Of a DNA stretch of 5,983 bases, positions 1-4,776 are shown piece by piece. The notes beneath the pieces are model-generated. The model was not told the DNA's origin. It made no database searches and saw nothing but the letters and a program-made list of their open reading frames with translations. Origin of the DNA: JAHFUI01 sp041485905 (GTDB lineage Bacteria; Acidobacteriota; Vicinamibacteria; Vicinamibacterales; CAVVIG01); NCBI GenBank assembly GCA_041485905.1, contig JBGPKK010000255.1:1-5983 (forward strand). Reading direction: 5' to 3'. Position numbers and translations under genes: made by a program. How positions within the stretch are numbered: position 1 is the stretch's first letter; each line of letters opens with the position of its first letter.

Positions 1-335
1 ACATGTTCGACTGCGTGCTGCCGACGCGCAACGCGCGAAACGGTCAGCTCTTCACCGCCGAAGGCCGCATCAACATCAAGAACGCGCGGTACGCCGAAGA
101 CCCTCGTCCGCTCGACGCCTCGTGCACGTGCTACACCTGCCGCATCTTTTCACGCGCGTATCTCCGCCATCTTTTTCTCGCCGGCGAAATCGGCGCAGCA
201 ACCCTTAACACGTTGCATAACCTCAACTTTTACCTTGACACCATGAGACTGATTAGGGACGCTATAGCGTTTGGGCGGTTTGAAAGTTTCAGGCTAGCGT
301 TCCATCAGCGCTTGTCCCGCCAGGCACTCGATTAA
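1..335 (+). CDS. tgt: Queuine tRNA-ribosyltransferase (tRNA-guanine transglycosylase), 3' part
   Basis: C-terminal 110 or so residues of bacterial Tgt, which swaps guanine-34 for the queuosine precursor preQ1 in tRNAs with GUN anticodons (Asp, Asn, His, Tyr). The 5' end lies outside the window; the Met at base 3 is internal, not the start. Counting from that Met, the family signature FDCVLPTRNARNG is at residues 2-14, and D3 matches the catalytic nucleophile (Asp280 in the Zymomonas enzyme). The structural zinc site is complete: C41, C43, C46 and H72, with the same 2-3-26 spacing as in characterised Tgt, and D3 to C41 is the usual 38 residues. The protein ends normally in a short helix-rich tail with TAA at 333-335. 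yajC begins one base after the stop, the common tgt-yajC-secD-secF arrangement. The last ~130 bases are noticeably less GC-rich than the rest of the window. Confidence 0.97.
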   Translation, partial: MFDCVLPTRNARNGQLFTAEGRINIKNARYAEDPRPLDASCTCYTCRIFSRAYLRHLFLAGEIGAATLNTLHNLNFYLDTMRLIRDAIAFGRFESFRLAFHQRLSRQALD

Positions 336-336
336 C

Positions 337-699
337 ATGACTATCTGGACTATCTGGGGCGTTGGTTCGGTGTTCGCCATGGGCGCCACTCCCGACGGCG
401 GCAGCCCGTGGGTGCAGTTTGTCCCTTTTGCCATCGTCCTGGCGATCTTCTACTTCATCATCCTGCTTCCGATGAAACGCAAGCAGCAGAAGGTGCAGCA
501 GTTCCTCGACAGTCTGAAGGTCAACGATCGCATCGTCACGACCGGCGGCATTCACGGGCAGATCACCCGCATCGGCGAGCAGACTGTCCAGGTTCAGATC
601 GCGGATAAAGTGCGGATCGAAGTCTCGAGGGCGGCGATCGGCGGGCTGCAGGGGCAGGAACCGGTCCAGGAAGCTGCCGCCGAGCGCGCGAGCCAGTAG
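337..699 (+). CDS. yajC: YajC, Sec translocase accessory subunit
   Basis: Small single-span inner-membrane protein that associates with SecD and SecF in the holo-translocon. At 120 aa it is slightly longer than the usual 85-115. Residues 1-24 are a short N-terminal segment with a repeated TIW. Residues 25-45 form the single transmembrane helix, followed by the basic stretch MKRKQQK (46-52). The conserved cytoplasmic domain follows, with the family signature VNDRIVTTGGIHGQ at 62-75 and a second conserved block, VRIEVSRAAIGGL, at 92-104. The tail (105-120) is Glu/Ala/Gln-rich. ATG at 337 is one base after the tgt stop (TAAcATG), which suggests translational coupling, since upstream there is only a weak AGG at 322-324. 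An in-frame ATG at 379 would also keep the membrane helix and core domain, so the exact start is less certain than the identity. secD follows after 9 nt. Confidence 0.95.
   Translation: MTIWTIWGVGSVFAMGATPDGGSPWVQFVPFAIVLAIFYFIILLPMKRKQQKVQQFLDSLKVNDRIVTTGGIHGQITRIGEQTVQVQIADKVRIEVSRAAIGGLQGQEPVQEAAAERASQ
340..357 (+). repeat. Perfect 9-bp tandem duplication at the yajC 5' end
   Basis: ACTATCTGG occurs twice back to back directly after the yajC start codon, encoding TIW-TIW at residues 2-7. It keeps the frame and lies in the poorly conserved N-terminus ahead of the membrane helix, so it is probably a harmless slippage product. Confidence 0.9.
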
Positions 700-708
700 C
701 GAGAGCAT

Positions 709-2304
709 ATGTCAAATATTCGCTGGAAATTGATCTCCATTCTCGCCGTGTTCGTGATCTTCGCAGGCCTTGGCGTCTATCCGATTGTGGCGGCGCGCTA
801 CGGCATCCAACGCCCGGCGTGGCTCATGGAAAAGCAACTGAAGCTGGGCCTAGACCTCAAGGGTGGCGTGCACCTCGTGCTGCGAGTGAAAACGAACGAA
901 GCGCTGCAGCTGCAGACCGACCAGGACATGGAGCGGCTGCGCGAGTCGCTGTCGAAACTGGCGATCACTGCGACCATTACGTCGCCCGATTCGGCGCACT
1001 TCCGCGTTGAAGGCGTTCCCCCGGCGCAGGACGCGGCGTTCCGCCAGGCGGCCGACGAGGTCAAGGGAGACTTCGACCGCAGCTCCGGAATCAACGGCAC
1101 GTACACGTTCACCATGAAGCAGAGCCGTCAGGTGGACCTGCGCGAGGAAGCGGTGGTGCAGGGGCGGCAAACGATCGAGCGGCGCGTCAACGAGCTCGGC
1201 GTCACCGAGCCGAGCATCGCGCAGCAGGGGCAGGCCGGCGATCAGATTCTCGTGCAACTGCCCGGCGTGACCGACGTGGAGCGGGCGAAGGAGATCATCC
1301 GGAACACGGGGCTCCTCGAGCTGAAGATCGTCGAGCAGGGGCCGGCGGCCACACGCGAGGCGCTGCTGGTGAACAGTCAGGTTCCCGCGGGAATGGACAT
1401 CGTGCCCGGCGTGGCGTCGGCGACCGATCCCGGCGCCGGGACCGTGTACTACCTGGTACGAAAGGCCGCCGCTGTCACCGGTAAGGACCTGCGCAGCGCG
1501 CGGTCCACGATCGACGAGAACAATCAGCCGGCGGTCGGCTTCACGCTCAACAACGACGGCGCGGCCCGGTTCGGGAAGATCACCAGCGAAAACGTCGGAC
1601 GCCAGCTCGCCATCATCCTGGACGGCCACGTGCAGTCTGCGCCCCGGATCGAGACGCGGATCGGGGCCGACGGCCGCATTACCGGCAGCTTCACCCAGGA
1701 AGAAGTGCAGAACCTGTCGCTCATCCTGCGATCGGGCGCGCTGCCGGCGTCGATGGATTATCTCGAGGAGCAAACGATTGGCCCGAGCCTCGGCGCCGAT
1801 TCCATTCGATCGGGCGTGCTCTCATCGGTCGTCGGCCTGCTGCTGGTGGTGTCGTTCATGCTCGTGTACTACAAGCTCTCCGGCGTGAACGCCGTGATTG
1901 CGCTCGTCTTCAACCTCATCATCCTGCTCGGGCTGATGGCGTACATCGGCGCCGTCATGACGCTTCCCGGCATCGCGGGTTTCGTGCTGACGATGGGGAT
2001 CGGCGTCGATTCGAACGTGCTGATCTTCGAGCGGATCAAAGAAGAGCTCGAAGCCCAGCGCGGCGTCCGGGCGGCGATCAACGCCGGATTCAACCGGGTC
2101 TTCTGGACGCTGTTCGACACGCACATCGCCGCGGGGATCTCGTGCGCCTTCCTGTTCCAGTTCGGGACGGGCGCCATTCGCGGCTTCGCGATGACGCTCT
2201 TCATCGGTTTGATTTCGAACCTGTTCACCTCGATTTTTGTGTCGAAAACGCTGTTTGAGCTGGCGCTGGCGCGCCGGCATCAAATCGCCACACTTTCCAT
2301 CTAG
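709..2304 (+). CDS. secD: SecD, protein translocase subunit
   Basis: RND-superfamily inner-membrane protein that works with SecF after SecA-driven translocation, using the ion-motive force to pull preproteins through SecYEG to the periplasm. The 531-aa length is normal for the family (E. coli 615). TM1 is at residues 8-28. The large periplasmic region (about 30-365) opens with the LGLDLKGG motif at 46-53, has the RVNELGVTEPSI block at 159-170, and ends with the NNDGAARF to LRSGALPA region at 281-346. Five more helices fall at about 368-388, 393-413, 418-440, 466-487 and 490-512. The functional TM4 motif GVDSNVLIFERIKEE (432-446) is intact, including D434, which aligns with the transport-essential Asp519 of E. 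coli. In the next helix the usual Asn-x-Thr-Thr type sequence reads DTHIAAG (470-476). ATG at 709 fits the conserved N-terminus; only a weak GAGAG (701-705) precedes it, but the first codons are AT-rich. secF starts 2 nt after the stop. Confidence 0.98.
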   Translation: MSNIRWKLISILAVFVIFAGLGVYPIVAARYGIQRPAWLMEKQLKLGLDLKGGVHLVLRVKTNEALQLQTDQDMERLRESLSKLAITATITSPDSAHFRVEGVPPAQDAAFRQAADEVKGDFDRSSGINGTYTFTMKQSRQVDLREEAVVQGRQTIERRVNELGVTEPSIAQQGQAGDQILVQLPGVTDVERAKEIIRNTGLLELKIVEQGPAATREALLVNSQVPAGMDIVPGVASATDPGAGTVYYLVRKAAAVTGKDLRSARSTIDENNQPAVGFTLNNDGAARFGKITSENVGRQLAIILDGHVQSAPRIETRIGADGRITGSFTQEEVQNLSLILRSGALPASMDYLEEQTIGPSLGADSIRSGVLSSVVGLLLVVSFMLVYYKLSGVNAVIALVFNLIILLGLMAYIGAVMTLPGIAGFVLTMGIGVDSNVLIFERIKEELEAQRGVRAAINAGFNRVFWTLFDTHIAAGISCAFLFQFGTGAIRGFAMTLFIGLISNLFTSIFVSKTLFELALARRHQIATLSI

Positions 2305-2306
2305 CC

Positions 2307-3311
2307 ATGCAACTCTTTAAACACACGAACTTCGATTTTCTCAAGTGGCGGTGGCACGCCATCGCGGTCTCCTGGATCATCATCATCGCGGGTATCGCGA
2401 CGATTTGGATCAAGGGCATTCCCAGAGGCGTCGAGTTCGCCGGCGGCACCGTGCTGATCGAACAATTCGATCAGGCGGTCTCCGTGGAACAGGTGCGGAC
2501 GGTGCTCGATCGCAACTATCCGGGGGGCGGGCAAAACGCGCTCGTCCAGTCGTACGGCGCCCCGTCGCAGCACCTGGTGATGATTCGCGTGCCCGAGGTG
2601 GGCGCTGAATCGGGCGCGTCGCTGAGCAGCACGGCGCAGCAGGTCGAAGACGCGCTCAAGAAGGGCAACCTCGGCGCGCCTCGTCGCCAGGGGGCGTCGA
2701 TCGTGAGCGCGACGGTCGGTCGCGAGCTCGAAACCAAGGGGCTGTCGGCCACGGTCCTGTCACTGATCGGCATTCTGGCGTATCTCGCGTTCCGTTTTCA
2801 GTTCAGCTTCGGCGTCGGCGCCGTCGTCGCGACGATCCACGATCTGCTCATCACGTTCGCGTTCCTCGCATTCTTCCGGTACGACCTCACGTTGAACGTC
2901 ATCGCCGCCATCCTGACGATGACCGGGTATTCGACCAACGACACGATCGTCATCTTCGACCGGATCCGCGAGAACCTGCGATCGATGCGCCGGGACTCGA
3001 TGCGCGACGTGATCAACACCTCAATCAACCAGACGCTGAGCCGGACGATCATCACGTCCGGTACTGCGCTGCTGACGGCGCTCGCGCTGTTCTTCTTCGG
3101 CGGCGAGGTGCTGCACGGATTCGCGTTCACGATGGTGATCGGCATCATCACGGGGACGTACTCGAGCGTGTTCATCGCCGCGGCCATCGTCAGCCTGTGG
3201 CGCGGCAGCGCTCCCACGCGCGCGGCCGCCCACGCGCCGACGTCGTCCGCCGCGGCGCCGGCACAGCCCGCTCGCCGGTCGAAGCCGCAGCGCAAAGCCA
3301 GAGCCTCGTAG
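2307..3311 (+). CDS. secF: SecF, protein translocase subunit
   Basis: Partner of SecD; the pair form a 12-helix ion-driven complex that helps complete preprotein export and release. The 334-aa length is typical. Helix 1 is at about residues 17-35, followed by the periplasmic-entry motif GVEFAGGT (41-48), where many homologues have Asp in place of this Glu. The small periplasmic domain spans about 50-140, and five helices lie between 143 and 298. Diagnostic motifs are TIHD (176-179), GYSTNDTIVIFDRIREN (207-223), the NQTLSRTIITS block (241-251) and GTYSSVFIA (283-291). The C-terminal tail (300-334) is Ala/Pro-rich then Arg/Lys-rich, as expected for a disordered cytoplasmic end. ATG at 2307 lies 2 nt after the secD stop. 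No Shine-Dalgarno site is visible, but the region around the start is AT-rich, so translation is probably coupled to secD. uppP begins 3 nt downstream in the same frame. Confidence 0.98.
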   Translation: MQLFKHTNFDFLKWRWHAIAVSWIIIIAGIATIWIKGIPRGVEFAGGTVLIEQFDQAVSVEQVRTVLDRNYPGGGQNALVQSYGAPSQHLVMIRVPEVGAESGASLSSTAQQVEDALKKGNLGAPRRQGASIVSATVGRELETKGLSATVLSLIGILAYLAFRFQFSFGVGAVVATIHDLLITFAFLAFFRYDLTLNVIAAILTMTGYSTNDTIVIFDRIRENLRSMRRDSMRDVINTSINQTLSRTIITSGTALLTALALFFFGGEVLHGFAFTMVIGIITGTYSSVFIAAAIVSLWRGSAPTRAAAHAPTSSAAAPAQPARRSKPQRKARAS

Positions 3312-3314
3312 GCG

Positions 3315-4130
3315 TTGTCCGCCCTCGCTCTCATTAACCTCACCCGGGCCGCCCTGCTCGGCATCGTCCAGGGCGTGACGGAGTTTCTGCCCGTCTCGTC
3401 GACCGCGCACCTGCTGATTGGCGCCCGCCTGATCGGCTACGACGATCCGGGCGGCGTCTTCACCGTGATGATTCAGCTCGGCTCGATCTTCGCCATCATG
3501 TGGCTCTACCGCGAGAAGATCCTCACCGTGTTAGCCGGGCTCTCGTCAGATCCCGAGGCGCGCCATTTCACGCTGACGATCGTCGTGGCGACTGTGCCCG
3601 CGCTCGTGGCCGGCGCCTTGCTGTCCGGCTTCGTGAAGCGCGTCCTCTACGTCAGCTTTGGCGCGATCGGCGCCGCGTTCGTGATCGGCGGGATCATCAT
3701 GCTGATCGTCGAGCGGCTCCGGCCGGCGCCGGCGATTCTCGACGCGGATCACACGCCGATCGGCCGCGCGCTGGCGATCGGATGCGCGCAGACGCTCGCG
3801 CTCATCCCCGGCGTGTCCCGGTCCGGCGCCACGATCGTCGCGGGCATGGTGGCCGGACTCGATCGGCCCGCCGCGGCGGAGTTTTCGTTCTTTCTCGCCA
3901 TGCCGACGATGGCGGCGGCGTTCGGGCATAGCGTGCTCGAGGTCAGACACGAACTGGGGCAGGCGCGCGCACTGGAGATTGCGGTCGGTTTCGTCATGGC
4001 CTTCATCGCGTCCGCTCTCGTCATTCGCCCCTTCCTGGGCGTGGTCAGACGGTCGGGATTTGCGCCGTTTGCCTGGTATCGCATCATCGTCGGCATCGCG
4101 CTGATCGTGTGGGTATTCGTCACGGTTTGA
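3315..4130 (+). CDS. uppP: Undecaprenyl-diphosphatase (UppP/BacA)
   Basis: Integral membrane phosphatase that converts undecaprenyl diphosphate to undecaprenyl phosphate, the lipid carrier for peptidoglycan and other surface polymers. Extra copies give bacitracin resistance in other bacteria. The 271-aa length matches the family. The first signature, QGVTEFLPVSSTAHL (19-33), carries the (E/Q)xxxE motif as Q19 and E23, plus S28, S29 and H32. The second signature, PGVSRSGAT, is at 165-173 and includes R169. EFSFFLAMPTM (189-199) and PFAWYRIIVG (251-260) are also family-conserved, and the rest is mostly hydrophobic helix. The start is TTG at 3315: the secF stop is in the same frame only two codons upstream, and the next in-frame ATG (residue 52) would remove the first signature. 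There is no good Shine-Dalgarno site, so coupling to secF is likely. Linkage to secDF is less common than the tgt-yajC-secDF core. The DUF502 gene follows after 3 nt. Confidence 0.96.
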   Translation: MSALALINLTRAALLGIVQGVTEFLPVSSTAHLLIGARLIGYDDPGGVFTVMIQLGSIFAIMWLYREKILTVLAGLSSDPEARHFTLTIVVATVPALVAGALLSGFVKRVLYVSFGAIGAAFVIGGIIMLIVERLRPAPAILDADHTPIGRALAIGCAQTLALIPGVSRSGATIVAGMVAGLDRPAAAEFSFFLAMPTMAAAFGHSVLEVRHELGQARALEIAVGFVMAFIASALVIRPFLGVVRRSGFAPFAWYRIIVGIALIVWVFVTV

Positions 4131-4133
4131 GCC

Positions 4134-4754
4134 ATGACCTGGTTGCGGCGCAGCTTCATCGCCGGCTTCTTCGTGACCGTTCCGCTGTTCATCAGCGTGG
4201 CGGCGTTCATCTGGATCTTCACCGTCGTCGACGGACTGACGACGCCGTTCTACGATCGGCTGCTCGGCCGCCGCATTCCGGGCCTGGGGACGCTGTCGAC
4301 GGCTCTCGCGATTGTGCTCGTCGGCGCGTTTGCGACCAACGTCATCGGCCGGCGGCTGCTGCAGCGGGCGGAAGGGTATCTGCTGCGCGTGCCGGTGTTC
4401 CGCACCATTTACGCGCCGGTCAAGCAGCTGGTCGTCGCGTTTTCGCCGGACAACGAGTACGGCTTCAAGCGCGTGATTCTGATTGAGGATGGCCCCCGGG
4501 GCTTCGCCCTTGGGTTCCTGACCCGAGAGTTCACCGTCGATCGGGGACGCGGGCCGGAGCTCTTCGTGGCGGTCTACGTGCCGACCAACCACCTGTATCT
4601 GGGCGATATCGTCATCTGCGAACGGGAGCGCGCGACGTTTCCGGATATTACGGTCGAGGAGGGGATTCGTATTTTCCTGACCGGCGGCATGGCGATGCCG
4701 GCGCGAGTCAAGGGCGGGCGGGAAGGCGATCGCGCCGGGGACTTGCGAGTATAA
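4134..4754 (+). CDS. DUF502 (COV-like) inner-membrane protein of unknown function
   Basis: A 206-aa protein with the pattern of the DUF502 family, which also includes the plant CONTINUOUS VASCULAR RING (COV/LCV) proteins; the bacterial role is unknown. It begins with a short basic stretch (WLRR, 3-6), then helix 1 at about 8-31, a loop with the conserved RIPGLG (47-52), and helix 2 at about 52-70. The soluble domain contains the family block VPVFRTIYAPVKQL (86-99), the beta-rich FALGFLTREF (124-133), VYVPTNHLYLGD (147-158, with the conserved VPT) and the terminal GGMAMP (184-189), where family members typically have GG-x-x-x-P. The charged last 15 residues look unconserved. ATG at 4134 is 3 nt after the uppP stop with no visible Shine-Dalgarno site, so coupling is likely. 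Its place after secDF and uppP suggests an envelope-related job, but this is inference. Family assignment rests on motif memory. Confidence 0.92.
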   Translation: MTWLRRSFIAGFFVTVPLFISVAAFIWIFTVVDGLTTPFYDRLLGRRIPGLGTLSTALAIVLVGAFATNVIGRRLLQRAEGYLLRVPVFRTIYAPVKQLVVAFSPDNEYGFKRVILIEDGPRGFALGFLTREFTVDRGRGPELFVAVYVPTNHLYLGDIVICERERATFPDITVEEGIRIFLTGGMAMPARVKGGREGDRAGDLRV

Positions 4755-4755
4755 T
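4750..4755 (+). promoter_or_regulatory. Possible -10 element (TATAAT) for the pyrophosphatase gene
   Basis: A perfect sigma-70-type TATAAT overlaps the TAA stop of the DUF502 gene in otherwise GC-rich sequence. It would place transcription start near 4762, about 15 nt before the hppA ATG. No recognisable -35 hexamer lies 16-18 nt upstream (the bases there are around CGATCG) and there is no extended -10 TG, so this is only a candidate. A chance hexamer containing a stop codon is the alternative. Confidence 0.4.
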
Positions 4756-4768
4756 TCGAGTTTTGTGC

Positions 4769-4775
4769 GAGGTGA
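4769..4775 (+). promoter_or_regulatory. Strong Shine-Dalgarno site of the pyrophosphatase gene
   Basis: GAGGTGA is a 7-nt perfect match to the anti-Shine-Dalgarno complement (AGGAGGTGATC). It lies just before ATG 4777, with 4 nt between GAGG and ATG. This spacing is slightly short, so the in-frame GTG at 4783 is a possible alternative start. It is the only convincing ribosome-binding site in the window and supports independent translation of this gene. Confidence 0.75.
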
Positions 4776-4776
4776 G

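Noticed and set aside
235..240. Perfect TTGACA (-35 consensus) inside tgt, a possible yajC promoter
   Set aside because: No acceptable -10 hexamer at 16-18 nt; the nearest TATAGC is 22 nt downstream. The bases encode ordinary Tgt residues (L-D-T).
259..270. Perfect 12-bp palindrome ACGCTATAGCGT within tgt
   Set aside because: About one such palindrome is expected by chance in a window this size. It lies in coding sequence and has no second copy that I noticed.
850..1773. Long open frame on the minus strand opposite secD (307 codons)
   Set aside because: Arises from third-position GC bias opposite a strongly conserved gene. The predicted protein is Arg/Leu/His/Asp-rich with no recognisable fold.
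3546..4592. Long open frame on the minus strand opposite uppP and the DUF502 gene (348 codons)
   Set aside because: Composition is a shadow-type Arg/Asp/His/Glu-rich string, and it spans two genes with clear family motifs on the plus strand.
4755..4776. Possible terminator between the DUF502 gene and hppA
   Set aside because: The only T-run is TTTT at 4761-4764 and no GC-rich inverted repeat precedes it.
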